From contig CAVPBX010000020.1 in the NCBI GenBank assembly GCA_963702305.1, forward strand, positions 1-64,000: a stretch of 64,000 nucleotides of DNA, written 5' to 3'. Under the pieces are notes generated by a model. It was given only the letters and a program-made list of their open reading frames with translations. It was not told the origin of the DNA and did not search any database. Position 1 is the stretch's first letter. Each line of letters begins with the position of its first letter. Below are positions 8,272-18,716 of the stretch, piece by piece. The translations under genes and the position numbers were made by a program. This DNA comes from PALSA-693 sp963702305 (GTDB taxonomy: Bacteria > Actinomycetota > Acidimicrobiia > Acidimicrobiales > Palsa-688).

Positions 8272-9264
8272 TCAGCCGATCAGGCCCAACTCCCGCACCG
8301 CGTCGCGCTCCTCGCCGAGCTCGGTGACCGACGCGTCGATGCGGGTGCGAGAAAACTCCTCGATGTCGAGCCCGGGCACGATCCGGTAGGCCCCGCCGGC
8401 GGTGGTGACCGGAAACGACGATATGAGCCCCTCCGGGACGTCGTACGAGCCGTCCGACGGGATGCCCATCGACACCCAGTCGCCGGCGGCCGTACCCAAC
8501 ACCCAGTCGTGGACGTGGTCGATGGCCGCGCTGGCGGCGGAGGCGGCGCTCGACGCGCCGCGGGCCTCGATGATCGCGGCGCCGCGCTGCTGCACGGCCG
8601 GGATGAACTCCTTCTCCACCCAGGCGTCGTCGCCGATGACGTCGGCGGCCGGCTGGCCGCCGATGCGGGCCCGGTAGACGTCGGGGTACTGGGTCGCGGA
8701 GTGGTTGCCCCAGATGGTCATGTTGGTCACGTCCGGGACGGGCCGGCCCGACTTGGCAGCCAGCTGGGCCTTGGCCCGGTTCTGGTCGAGGCGGGTCATG
8801 GCCGTAAACCGCTCGGGGGTGATGTTGGGGGCGTTGTGCATGGCGATGAGCGCATTGGTGTTGGCCGGATTGCCGACCACCAGCACCCTGATGTCCGGGG
8901 CGGCATTGTCGGACAGGGCCTTGCCCTGGACCGTGAAGATGGCCCCGTTGGCCTCGAGCAGGTCCTTGCGTTCCATGCCTTTGCTGCGCGGCCGGGCCCC
9001 CACCAGCAGGGCGAAGTTGGCGTCGCCGAACGCCTCGTTGGCGTCGTCGCTGGTCACCACGCCGGCCAGCAGCGGGAAGGCGCAGTCGTCGAGCTCCATG
9101 ACCACGCCCTGCAGGGCGCCTAGGGCGGGGGTGATCTCGAGCAACTGCAGGATGACCGGCTGGTCGGGACCGAGCAGGGCGCCGCTGGCGATCCGGAACA
9201 GCAAGCTGTAGCCGATCTGCCCGGCAGCACCGGTCACAGCCACACGTACGGGTGAAGCGGTCAT
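8272..9264 (-). CDS. mdh: Malate dehydrogenase
   Basis: 330 residues, the usual length for the cytosolic-type bacterial NAD-malate dehydrogenase. The Rossmann motif TGAAGQIG is at 11-18. The substrate-binding arginine loop is GARPRSKGMERKDLL, the Asp/Arg pair is in MTRLDQNRA, and the catalytic His is in IWGNHSATQYPDV. It oxidises malate to oxaloacetate in the TCA cycle. It follows an LLM oxidoreductase and isocitrate dehydrogenase on the same strand, so two TCA enzymes share this locus. Confidence 0.97.
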   Translation of the reverse strand: MTASPVRVAVTGAAGQIGYSLLFRIASGALLGPDQPVILQLLEITPALGALQGVVMELDDCAFPLLAGVVTSDDANEAFGDANFALLVGARPRSKGMERKDLLEANGAIFTVQGKALSDNAAPDIRVLVVGNPANTNALIAMHNAPNITPERFTAMTRLDQNRAKAQLAAKSGRPVPDVTNMTIWGNHSATQYPDVYRARIGGQPAADVIGDDAWVEKEFIPAVQQRGAAIIEARGASSAASAASAAIDHVHDWVLGTAAGDWVSMGIPSDGSYDVPEGLISSFPVTTAGGAYRIVPGLDIEEFSRTRIDASVTELGEERDAVRELGLIG

Positions 9265-9355
9265 CGTTGTCTGAGCCTCCGGATCGGGGAACGCCGTGAC
9301 GCGGCGTCTCCGACGTTATCGCCCTCCACTACGAAATCAGCAACCGCCGGGGTCG

Positions 9356-10259
9356 TCAGGTCTGCAGGGGCAGCAGGATGTCCGCCAGTTGAGCGAGCGC
9401 CTGGTCCGGGGACCCGCTGCCCCCGACGGGCCGGACCACAAACTTGGACAAGCCGGCGTCGACGTGCCCCTGCACCAGCTCTTTGAGCTGTTGGGGCCCG
9501 ACGGGGACCAGATCGGCCGCCGGGGCCCGGTCGTCCGGTTGCCGGCGGCGGGACCGGATGAGCTCGACCGTGCGGGGGTCGGGTTCGTCGCCTGCATAGG
9601 GAATGCTCAGCCCGAAATGCTCAGGGTCGATGGTGCGGCCCGCGCCGGCGGCGGCCTCCTCGATGCGTTCCCGGGCGGTGCGGGCCTCGGCCGGGGTGAG
9701 CGCCGAGCCCAGCCAGCCGTCCGCCACCCGTCCGGTGCGGGCGAGCGCCGCCGGCCCGCTGCCGCCAAACCACACCTCGAGGGGCTGCTGGTACGACCGA
9801 CCGGGTGACGGCGTCGCCTCGAACTGGTAGGGCCGCCCCGCCGGCGTGCGTGACCGGGTCCCCGGCCCACCAGGTGCGCAGCAAGGGGGTGACCTCCTCG
9901 AGGAGGGCGCCCCGGTTGGCGGTCGATCCCAGCGCCTGCCGCTCCCCGGGTTGGTCCAGGCCCACCACGAAGCTCAGGAGGAGCCGGCCCCCGGACAGCT
10001 GGTCGATGTGCGCCAGCGACTTGGCCAGGGTGAGCGGGTTGCGCCCGACGGGGACGATGTTGGCGCCCAGCTTCAGTTTCGTGGTGGCCGCGGCCGCGTA
10101 GGCCAGACCCACGATCGGATCCAGGGTGGCGCCCAGGGGGATGTCGGACAGCCACACCGTGTCGAAGCCCAGCTTCTCCAGGGCGACCACCTCGGCCGTG
10201 TAGTGGTCGAGACCGGCGCCTCCGAGCCCGGCGGCGGATATGGCGAAGCGGATCTTCAT
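9356..10259 (-). CDS. LLM-class (probably F420-dependent) oxidoreductase, frameshifted
   Basis: Luciferase-like monooxygenase-fold oxidoreductase of about 300 residues. The N-terminal frame begins MKIRFAISAAGLGGAGLDHY with LGFDTVWLSDIPLG and KLKLGANIVPVGRNP. The frame slips at 9836-9839, where an extra G in a G-run diverts it. The other frame continues with the expected QQPLEVWFGGSGPAALART, GRVADGWLGSALTPAEA and ends LADILLPLQT at 9356. Total length 904 nt fits exactly one inserted base. Many actinobacterial members use coenzyme F420; the cofactor here is inferred. It lies between icd and mdh on the same strand. Confidence 0.85.
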
Positions 10260-10286
10260 GGCCCCATGGTGCCCGCCCGGGCGCGG

Positions 10287-11486
<1,200 letters not shown>

Positions 11487-11568
11487 ACCAGCCTACCGGG
11501 ACCCCGATCCCGGCCCGTCCGGCCGGTTGGCCATGTTGCCCGGCACCCGGCCATGCGATACTGGTCGG

Positions 11569-14233
11569 ATGGGGCCAGCGGGAGGCCAGGGGTGGAACCT
11601 GGTGGGTCGCGGACGCGGAGCGCGTCGAAGCCCAGGCCGGACTGCGGCGGGGCGGGGGCCTGCTGCTCGTCGGATCGCCGGGCGTCGGCAAGACCGCGCT
11701 GGCCCGCGCCCTGCTCGCCGGCCAGACGGACAGCCCTGACCACGACATCCAGTGGGTGGTCGCCACGGCCACCGGGCCGTCGATCCCGTTCGCGGCGTTC
11801 GCGCCGCTGGTGCCCGACATCGGCGGTGACGCCGCGGGCCGCCCCGACTCCTTCGACCTGCTCCAACGCCTACGGCGCGCCATGATCGCCCGGGCTGCCG
11901 GCCGGGAGTTGATCGTGGCGGTGGACGATGCCCACCGGCTCGACGACGCATCGGCGACCTTGGTGTTCCAGCTGGTTTCGACTGGCAGCGCCACCGTCGT
12001 GGTCACGGCGCGGTCGGGCGCGGCGATGCCCGACGGCATGCGGGCCCTGTGGAAGGACGGACTGGTCACCCGCATCGACCTGCAGCCCCTGGGCCGCGAG
12101 CACACGGTGCAGCTCGCCGCCCGCTTGCTGGAAGGGCAGTTGGACGGCGACCTGAGCGAGGCGTTGTGGCAGACCAGCGGGGGCAACCCGCTGTACCTCC
12201 GCGAGTTGGTGTGGGCCGGCAAGACGGCCGGCCGGGTGACGGTCGACCGGGGACTGTGGCGGCTGCAAGGGGAGCTGACGGTCGGGCCCCGTCTGACCGA
12301 ACTGGTGCAGGAACGACTGGCCCGCTTGACCCGGAGCGAGATCGCCACGCTGGAGGTGGTGGCCTTCGCCGACCCGTTGCCCCTGTCGGTCCTGACCCGG
12401 TTGGCTCCTAGCTCCTACATCTCCTCTCTCCAGCGGCAGGGTCTGCTGGTGGTGCAGGCGGCCCACGGCGAGGAACAGGTGCGCCCGGCCCATCCGTTGT
12501 ACGGCGACGTCATCCGGGCGGGCATGCCGGCGCCGCGGGTCCTGGAGCTGCGCACCGAACTGGCCGCGGCGTACGAGGCCGCCGGCCGGCTGGGAGCCGA
12601 CTTGCTCCGCGTCGTCACCTGGCGTCTCGACGCCGGGCGCGACGAGGATCCCGACCTGCTGCTCACCGCCTGCCACCGCGCCGCGGAGCGACAGGACTGG
12701 AAGCTATCGGGCCGGTTGGCCGAGGCCGCCCTGACGACGAGCAAGGAGCCGGCCGCGGCCTTGGCGCTGGCCGACGCCCTCAACCACCAGGGCCGCCACC
12801 AGGAAGCCCTCGACGCCCTGGGCGACTGGCAGGGCGACGGCGACGACGAGATGGCCCGGGTGGCCGTCCTGCGGGCGTACATCCTGTACTGGGGCCTGGG
12901 GCGCATGGACGATGCGGACGGCACGTTGGCCCGGGCCGAGGGCCAGATCACCGAGCCCTCCAGCCAGACGTGGGTCGCGGCCATCCGAGCCGGGATGCTG
13001 TCATTCCGGGGCCGGCCGGCCGCGGCCGCCGAGCACATCCGACCGCTCCTGCAGCAAGAGGACCTGTCACCGCGCGCCCTGGTCGCGGGCCGCACCGCCC
13101 TCGCCCTCGGGCTGGCCTGGTCCGGTCACGCCGTAGAAGCGGTCGAGGTGGCCGAAGCCTGCCTCGAACCGGGCCTGGTGGCCGCCGACGACGCCCCTGT
13201 GTCGGTGCGCTGGACCGTGCTGGCCTGCCTGTCCGCCTACCGGATGGCCGGGCGGCTGGCCGACATGGAGGCCCTGGCCACCTCGGAGTACAACCTCGCC
13301 ATCCGCCTCCACAACAGCCAGGCCCAGGGCGTCACCGCCGGCGCGCTGGGTTGGGCGGCGCTGGCCAGGGGCCGACTGGCGACCGCGGCCGAGCATTTCC
13401 GGGAGTCCGTGGCGGTCCTCACCGGGGCTGACTGGACCGCGGTGCGGGGCCAGAGCCTGACCGGACTCACGGAGACGCTGGCGCTCGCAGGCGACGCCGA
13501 CGGTGCCGCCGAGGCCCTGGCCGAGGCCGGCTACGACCAGCGACCCACCACTCGCTGGGTCGCGCCCCGGGTGGTCATCTCCAGCGCCTGGGTCGCGGCG
13601 GCGCGGGGAGAGATGAGCCTGGCCGTCGAACGGTTCCTCGCCGCCGCGGCCACCGCCCGGGTCAGTGGGCAGGTCGCCACCGAATTGCTGGCCCTGCACT
13701 CGGCGGTGCGGCTCGGCGAGACCCAGGCGGCCGACCGCCTCCACGAGCTGGCCACCTGGGTCGAAGGCCCCCTGGTGCAGGTGGCCGCGGCGCAGGCCCG
13801 CGCCCTGGCGGCGGCCGATGGTGAGGCGCTCGACCGGGTGGCCGGTGCCTGGGAGCAGCTGACCATGTGGCTGCACGCCGCCGAGTGCTCGGCGCATGCC
13901 AGTCGGGCGCACATGCTGGCCGGATCGCCTCGTCGGTCGGCGGCCGCTGTGGGCCGAGCCGAGGCGTACCTGGAGCGCTGCGACGGGCCCCGACCGATGG
14001 GGCTGGCCCTCACCTTGGCGGCGCCGACGCTGACCCGGCGCGAGCAGGAGGTGGCCCTCCTGGCCCAGTCGGGCCTTTCGAGCCAGGCCATCGCCGAGCG
14101 GCTGTTCCTTTCGGTGCGGACGGTGGACAGCCACCTGGCCCGCACCTACAACAAGCTGGGCATCACCAGCCGGCGAGAGCTGGCCGCGGCGCTCATCTCC
14201 CCCGCTCCGCAACGGCCGAAGTCCCCCGCCTGA
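11569..14233 (+). CDS. Large ATP-binding LuxR-family regulator (LAL type), frameshifted near start
   Basis: About 888-residue regulator with an N-terminal AAA/NACHT-like ATPase (Walker A GSPGVGKT; Walker B LIVAVDDAHRLDD), a long helical TPR-like middle and a C-terminal LuxR HTH (LTRREQEVALLAQSGLSSQA, then VRTVDSHLARTYNKLGI). The Walker A frame has no good start upstream. ATG at 11569 gives MGPAGGQGWNLVGR, and one extra G at 11611-11612 separates it from DAERVEAQAGLRRGGG. Removing it gives a continuous protein of normal architecture, and the 2665-nt length fits one inserted base. LAL regulators often control catabolic or secondary-metabolic genes; the target is unknown. Confidence 0.87.
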
Positions 14234-14256
14234 CGGGGCCCGCCCAAAACTGCATT

Positions 14257-14273
14257 CGTTGGTCATGCCAACG
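14257..14273. promoter_or_regulatory. MarR operator-like palindrome
   Basis: CGTTGG-TCATG-CCAACG, a 17-bp element with 6-bp perfect arms, 15 bp before the GTG start of the first MarR gene. The half-site GTTGG/CCAAC recurs in the promoter of the second MarR-like gene, so it is probably an autoregulatory operator. Confidence 0.6.
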
Positions 14274-14287
14274 TTGGTCGGACCGTC

Positions 14288-14797
14288 GTGTTAGCCTGCT
14301 CGGCCGTGACCGAGGTCGACACCGCCGGGGCCGAGTACGCACCTCCCCGCCGGGTCCAGGAGCTGCCGAGCTGGCTCATCGGCCAGGTGGCCACGCATGC
14401 GGGACGCCTTGTCGGCGCCGCGCTGGCCCCGGAGGGGATGCGCAAACAGCACTTCACGGTGCTGAGCGCGCTGGCCGAACAGGGTGCCGCCAGCCAGGCC
14501 GCGCTCGGGCGCCGGCTGTGGATCGATCGCAGTGACCTGCACGCCATCCTGGGCCAGCTGGAACAGGACGGATACGTGGCGCGCGTCCGCGACGAAGGGG
14601 ACCGTCGCCGCAATCTGGTCGAGCTCACCACGGCGGGAGCGGCCGCCCTCGAACGCCTGGACGCCCTCATCCGGGGGGCCCAGGACGAGCTACTCGGCCC
14701 GCTGTCGGCGACCGACCGCCAGCATTTGCGACGCACCTTGAAGCGTCTGGTCGAGCACCACGCCGGCGCGCCCGGGCCGCCCTCCCCCCCAGACTGA
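14288..14797 (+). CDS. MarR-family transcriptional regulator
   Basis: Winged-helix MarR protein of about 165 residues. The core reads MRKQHFTVLSALAEQGAASQ, the recognition helix region is ALGRRLWIDRSDLHAILGQL, and the wing is VRDEGDRRRNLVELTTAG, a near-canonical MarR DxRxR wing. Start is GTG 14288 or GTG 14306 (VTEVDTAG). Preceded by an inverted-repeat operator and followed by a second MarR-like gene whose promoter carries the same half-sites. A phenolic or lipophilic ligand is typical of the family but not shown here. Confidence 0.92.
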   Translation: MLACSAVTEVDTAGAEYAPPRRVQELPSWLIGQVATHAGRLVGAALAPEGMRKQHFTVLSALAEQGAASQAALGRRLWIDRSDLHAILGQLEQDGYVARVRDEGDRRRNLVELTTAGAAALERLDALIRGAQDELLGPLSATDRQHLRRTLKRLVEHHAGAPGPPSPPD

Positions 14798-14844
14798 CGT
14801 CCCGGCTCGCCTCGCCGGCACCGCCAAACAATTGGGCAACCCAA

Positions 14845-14904
14845 CGTTGACATATCCAACGAATCTGCGTATTGTTGGTGTCACCAACGTTGTAGTGACC
14901 AACG
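14845..14904 (+). promoter_or_regulatory. Promoter with three MarR-type operator repeats
   Basis: TTGACA (14847-14852), a 17-bp spacer and TATTGT (14870-14875) form a strong vegetative-type promoter. Overlapping it are CGTTG...CCAACG (14845-14861), the near-perfect palindrome GTTGGTGTCACCAAC (14874-14888), and GTTG...CCAAC (about 14889-14903). These are the same half-sites as before the first MarR gene. Binding would block the -35, the -10 and the start region. Confidence 0.7.
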
Positions 14905-14914
14905 AAAGGCGAGC

Positions 14915-15370
14915 ATGATGTCCACCACCCCCACCTTCACCCCTCAGCTCATCGGTCGGACGGAGAAGACCCTCAACGCCATCCTGGAACGAGCGCTGGC
15001 CGGAACCGGACTCACCGAACCCCAATGGGTGACCCTGACCCTCACCCTCACCGGCGGCGGCGGCGGGACGGTCGACCGAGACCAACTCGTCGACCGGGTG
15101 ACCGGCGCCTTGCACATCACCGACGCGGCGGGGCAAGAGCTCGTCGCCGCCCTGGCCGCGGCCAACCTCGTCGAGGACCCCGACGGCGAAGGCGCCCTGG
15201 TGACGGTCACCGGCGCCGGCCAGCAGCTGCACCGCCGGATCCGCGGCGTCGTCAAGGAGATCACCGACCGGATGTGGGGGGACCTGGCCGAAGGCGACCT
15301 GGCGGCCGCGGCTCGGGTTCTGAGCACCGTTCTGGACCGGGCCAACGCCGAGCTGGCGGCCGCCCGGTAG
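14915..15370 (+). CDS. MarR-like winged-helix protein
   Basis: 151 residues starting MMSTTPTFTPQLIGRTEKTL (GAAAGG ribosome-binding site at 14904-14909). The fold is MarR-like: helix EKTLNAILERALAGTGLTEP, core QWVTLTLTLTGG, a putative recognition helix LVDRVTGALHITDAAGQELV and a short wing (LVEDPDGEGALVTVTGAG) that lacks the arginines usual in MarR wings. It may therefore be a divergent or non-DNA-binding partner. Controlled by a strong promoter studded with MarR operators. Next gene downstream is an SDR, 94 bp away. Confidence 0.75.
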   Translation: MMSTTPTFTPQLIGRTEKTLNAILERALAGTGLTEPQWVTLTLTLTGGGGGTVDRDQLVDRVTGALHITDAAGQELVAALAAANLVEDPDGEGALVTVTGAGQQLHRRIRGVVKEITDRMWGDLAEGDLAAAARVLSTVLDRANAELAAAR

Positions 15371-15464
15371 GGGCGCCCCGAGGCGGCGACTGGTAGCTTC
15401 CCCCGCGGCCGACGGTCCAGATGGCGCGACGGCGCCACCGCCCGGTCCGACGACGAGAGGGGAC

Positions 15465-16241
15465 GTGAGGGTGACGGGTTCGAGCGGGAGTTCGAAGGTG
15501 CGGCCGCCGGCGGAGCTGTTCGATCTGAGCGGTAAGACCGCGGTGGTCACCGGCGGCGCCCGCGGGATCGGTGAGGCCATCTCGTGGGGGCTGGCTGCCG
15601 CCGGCGCCGACGTGGTCATCGCCAGCCGGAACCTGGCCCGGTGCGAGGAGGTGGCGGCCGAGATCACCCGGGCGACCGGCCAAACGACCCACGCCCGGCA
15701 TCTCCACGTCGGTCACTGGGACGAGGTGGCCGCCTTCGCCGAGGAGGTGTGGAACCACGTCGGCCCGATCGACGTGGTGGTCAACAACGCCGGGATGTCC
15801 CCCCTCTACGACGATCTTCGGGACGTGACCGAGGAGTACTGGGAGAAGGTCGTGGGCGTCAACCTCAAGGGGCCCTTCAAGATGACCGTGGAATTCGGGT
15901 GCCGGATGTTCGACGGCCACGGGGGTTCGATCATCAACCTGTCGACCTTGGCTTCACTGGGGCCGACGCCCAACACCATTCCGTATGGCGCGGCGAAGGC
16001 CGGTCTCAATGTCATGGCCCGAGGGTTCGTCCGGGCCTGGGGCCGGAAGGTCCGGGTCAACACCATCGTCCCGGGCGCGTTCCGGACCGACGTGACCCGC
16101 GCCTGGGCGTCGATCCCGGCAGGGATCGGCGAGCCGGAGGAGATGGTCGGTACCGCCGTCTACCTGGCGAGCGACGCCGCGAGCTACACCACCGGCGCCC
16201 AGATCAGAGTTGCGGGCCCCGACGAGCTGGGCGGAAACTAA
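15465..16241 (+). CDS. SDR-family oxidoreductase
   Basis: Short-chain dehydrogenase of about 258 residues. Cofactor motif TGGARGIG, NNAG motif VVNNAGMSP, catalytic Ser in STLASLG, and YGAAK with the catalytic Tyr/Lys, followed by RVNTIVPGAFRTDV. The family is NAD(P)-dependent ketone/alcohol oxidoreductase; the glucose-dehydrogenase/3-oxoacyl-ACP-reductase-like arrangement does not fix the substrate. GTG 15465 or GTG 15471 (closer to GAGGGGAC) may be the start. Its stop overlaps by four bases the convergent stop of the MaoC-like gene. Confidence 0.92.
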   Translation: MRVTGSSGSSKVRPPAELFDLSGKTAVVTGGARGIGEAISWGLAAAGADVVIASRNLARCEEVAAEITRATGQTTHARHLHVGHWDEVAAFAEEVWNHVGPIDVVVNNAGMSPLYDDLRDVTEEYWEKVVGVNLKGPFKMTVEFGCRMFDGHGGSIINLSTLASLGPTPNTIPYGAAKAGLNVMARGFVRAWGRKVRVNTIVPGAFRTDVTRAWASIPAGIGEPEEMVGTAVYLASDAASYTTGAQIRVAGPDELGGN

Positions 16242-17116
16242 GCCCCGCCCGTGACAGGATCCGGGGAAAATTCGGCCAGTCCGTGCTTGATCACGGTCAC
16301 TCCGTCCTGGACCGCTTCGAAGGCCAGGGCCCGGGCCCCTTCCGCGGTGCGGCCGGCGTCATACATGGTCACGACGAGATCCCGGCTGGGAAAGGCCGGG
16401 GCCGAGAACCGTCCAGCCAGTCTGCGCAACCGGGAGGTATCCCCGCCGGCGCCGATGTCGACCGCGGCGCCACTGCATAACCCGAAGGTGCACATGCCCT
16501 GCAGGATCTTGCTGGGGTAACCCTCCTGGCGGGCGATTTCGTCATCGATGGCGTGGCCGGCGTGGTCCCGGGACACGCCCGCGTAGCGGAAGGCCTGATC
16601 CCGGTCGACGACCAGAGTGCGGCTGCCAAAGGGGCGGGTGCGGGCAGCTTCCGGGAACGTGTGGTCCGGGGCGGCGGCGCCGACGTCCGCCTCGACGGTC
16701 CCGGCGATGTAGAAGTTCGACCAGAAGTGCTCCACCATCGGAGCCCCGTGCTCGTCGGTGACCAGGATCCGCTGGGATACCACGACCCCGCCCTTCGTCT
16801 GCCGGGCGCCATAGGTGCCGGCGTGCCACCTGAGGGCCATCCCGGGCGTGATGACGCCGTAGTAGAAGACGTCATGCTCGCCGTGCACCGATCCGCTCGC
16901 CCCCCGGACCCAGTCGCGGCCGCCCCCTCGCTCCTGCGCCTCCCAGCTGGCCGGCAGGATCATCGCCGCGGTGAACAACGGCGGGACCACCTCGCCCCGC
17001 AGGTAGCGGTCGTTGTGATCGTTGGTGGCCCAGGCAAACGCCACGGCCGCGTCCGCGTCGACCCGCCCCTCGTGATGGTCCGAACCTGCGGCCAGGTCGA
17101 CTGCCTCCGTGGTCAC
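16238..17116 (-). CDS. MaoC-like double hot-dog dehydratase/hydratase
   Basis: About 292 residues with two hot-dog halves. The N-terminal half has VDADAAVAFAWATNDHNDRY, and the C-terminal half contains the hydratase-2 style Asp/His region FRYAGVSRDHAGHAIDDEIA and GYPSKILQGMCTFGLCSGAA. The latter resembles the (R)-specific enoyl-CoA hydratase / FAS1-type dehydratase motif (D-x4-H-x-n). The likely reaction is hydration of a 2-enoyl-CoA-like substrate. GTG start at 17116. Convergent with the SDR; the next gene upstream on the strand is a TIM-barrel hydrolase. Confidence 0.85.
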   Translation of the reverse strand: MTTEAVDLAAGSDHHEGRVDADAAVAFAWATNDHNDRYLRGEVVPPLFTAAMILPASWEAQERGGGRDWVRGASGSVHGEHDVFYYGVITPGMALRWHAGTYGARQTKGGVVVSQRILVTDEHGAPMVEHFWSNFYIAGTVEADVGAAAPDHTFPEAARTRPFGSRTLVVDRDQAFRYAGVSRDHAGHAIDDEIARQEGYPSKILQGMCTFGLCSGAAVDIGAGGDTSRLRRLAGRFSAPAFPSRDLVVTMYDAGRTAEGARALAFEAVQDGVTVIKHGLAEFSPDPVTGGA

Positions 17117-17188
17117 GGTGAAATTGTACCGAGTCGAGAATCCCGCCGGGGCGTGACATTGGTCATCCTCGATCGCGACCGGCGGCGT

Positions 17189-18127
17189 TCAGATCCGGTA
17201 GGTCCGGGTTGCGGTGTCGCGGAACAGGGCGGCCTTCTCCGCTGGGCTGGCGTCGGCGACGATCCGCTTGAAGGCGTTCCACAGGACCCGGTAGCCACAC
17301 GACGCCTTGTCGACCGGAAAGTTGGACTCGAACATGCAACGGTCGACACCGAACTGCTCGATGCACCAGCGGATCTCCTCGCCCCAGGCCGCCGCCAGTT
17401 GCTCCGAAGTGGCACCGCCAGGCCGATGGTGCCACTCCATCCCGAATACGGGCATGCCGATGCCCCCGAGCTTTACCACCACGTTCGGGCAGGTGGCCAG
17501 GTCGGTGAGGGACGTGCGCCAGGCCTCGAGCACCTGGCTTCGTCGGTTGCGGTAGGGACCGATGCCCAGCGGGCCGCCGAGATGGTCGAGGACGATGGGC
17601 ACGTCGGGCCGGCTCCGGGCCAGCTCGGTGAGCTCGGGAATCTGCGGATGGTACAGCCAGGCGTCAAAGCTCAGGCCGGCCCGGGCCAGCGCCGCGAACC
17701 CCGAACGGAAGGCCGGATCCCCGAGCAGCCCGGGCGGTGGATCGGTGTGGCTGGCTCGGACCTCCGGGCTCGGATCCCAGGCATTGGCGTGCCGAATCCC
17801 CCGGAAACGACCCCCGCCGGCGTCCTGGTGGGCGGCGAGCACGTCGTCGATCTCGGGCCCGCGGAGGTCCGCGTAACCGACAATGCCCGCGATGGACCCG
17901 TCGGGGTCGGCGGCCACCACGAACTCGGTCTCGCCGACGGGGCGAAATGCGGGCGGCCCGTCCCGCCGATAGCCCGACAGGCACTCGATGAAGACCGTCG
18001 TGTCGATTCGGTGGCCGCTGCCTGTGTCCGCCTGCAGCTCGGCGAACAGGTAGCGGTTGTTCGGGTGATCCCAGAGGTGATGGTGGGGATCACAGATCAC
18101 CAGGTCGGGCTCGAGGGCGTCCTCCAT
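17189..18127 (-). CDS. Amidohydrolase-2 (TIM-barrel metal-dependent hydrolase)
   Basis: About 312 residues, COG3618-type predicted lactone/dicarboxylate hydrolase. The N-terminal HHH motif is VICDPHHHLWDHPNNRYLF. A mid-barrel His/Lys-type stretch is GGRFRGIRHANAWD, the strand-6 motif is PIVLDHLGGPLGI and the C-terminal metal Asp region FESNFPVDKASCGY. ATG at 18127 (MEDALEPDLVICDPHHH) is preferred over the long N-terminal extension. Family members hydrolyse lactones such as 2-pyrone-4,6-dicarboxylate; the substrate here is unknown. Could act with the adjacent MaoC and SDR enzymes. Confidence 0.85.
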   Translation of the reverse strand: MEDALEPDLVICDPHHHLWDHPNNRYLFAELQADTGSGHRIDTTVFIECLSGYRRDGPPAFRPVGETEFVVAADPDGSIAGIVGYADLRGPEIDDVLAAHQDAGGGRFRGIRHANAWDPSPEVRASHTDPPPGLLGDPAFRSGFAALARAGLSFDAWLYHPQIPELTELARSRPDVPIVLDHLGGPLGIGPYRNRRSQVLEAWRTSLTDLATCPNVVVKLGGIGMPVFGMEWHHRPGGATSEQLAAAWGEEIRWCIEQFGVDRCMFESNFPVDKASCGYRVLWNAFKRIVADASPAEKAALFRDTATRTYRI

Positions 18128-18183
18128 CCGGCCATCATGACCCTTCGGCGGCACTGCGGGCAGGAAAGGCGGCGGTCGGCCAC

Positions 18184-18549
18184 TCAGCTCTGGAGGCGGT
18201 CGAGAAGCCACCCGGGCCCGACCACCTGTGCCCTCCGGCTCTCAACTCGGCGCCGCAGGCCGCGATCCGAGGTCACCACCACGACCGATTCGTCGCCGCC
18301 AGGCAACAGGGCGACGATGGTGTCGTCTCCGGAACCGGGCGCGTGGACCACCTCGACCCCGTCGAAGTCGCCCTCGCCGACTCCGGTCCGCGCCGCGCCC
18401 TCGAGGACCACCACCACCGGCTCGCTCAGCCGGCCCGCGGCCGTGGCGGCGCGGATCTGCCCGACGAGTCGCCGGGCGGCGCCCGAACGGTCTCGCCACC
18501 AACCGTCGGGGCGACTGCCGACGACGTTGGCGGCGTCTACAAGGAGCAC
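18184..18549 (-). CDS. NYN/PIN-like small nuclease-fold protein
   Basis: About 121 residues from a GTG at 18549: VLLVDAANVVGSRPDGWW, then GAARRLVGQIRAAT, GSGDDTIVAL and VVVTSDRGLRRRVESR. The DAANV, GDD and TSDRGLR positions match the acidic residues of NYN/YacP-like PIN-fold RNases in actinomycetes, sometimes annotated as NTP pyrophosphohydrolases. The start is uncertain because no clear ribosome-binding site is seen; the longer frame to 18681 has non-coding character. It is divergent from the oxygenase gene at 18717. Confidence 0.65.
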   Translation of the reverse strand: MLLVDAANVVGSRPDGWWRDRSGAARRLVGQIRAATAAGRLSEPVVVVLEGAARTGVGEGDFDGVEVVHAPGSGDDTIVALLPGGDESVVVVTSDRGLRRRVESRRAQVVGPGWLLDRLQS

Positions 18550-18716
18550 CTCCAGAGCCTCGCACCGCCGACGCCGGTCCGTTGCCCTGCTGCTGTCCCG
18601 TCGGCGCGGAATATGAATCGCGCGTGAAGAACCGATGGGTACGTTGCCGGCTTTGCCTGCGGCCACGCATTCTGGGGTCAAACCAACGAGCAGCCCGAAC
18701 CTCTTGGAGTCACCAA

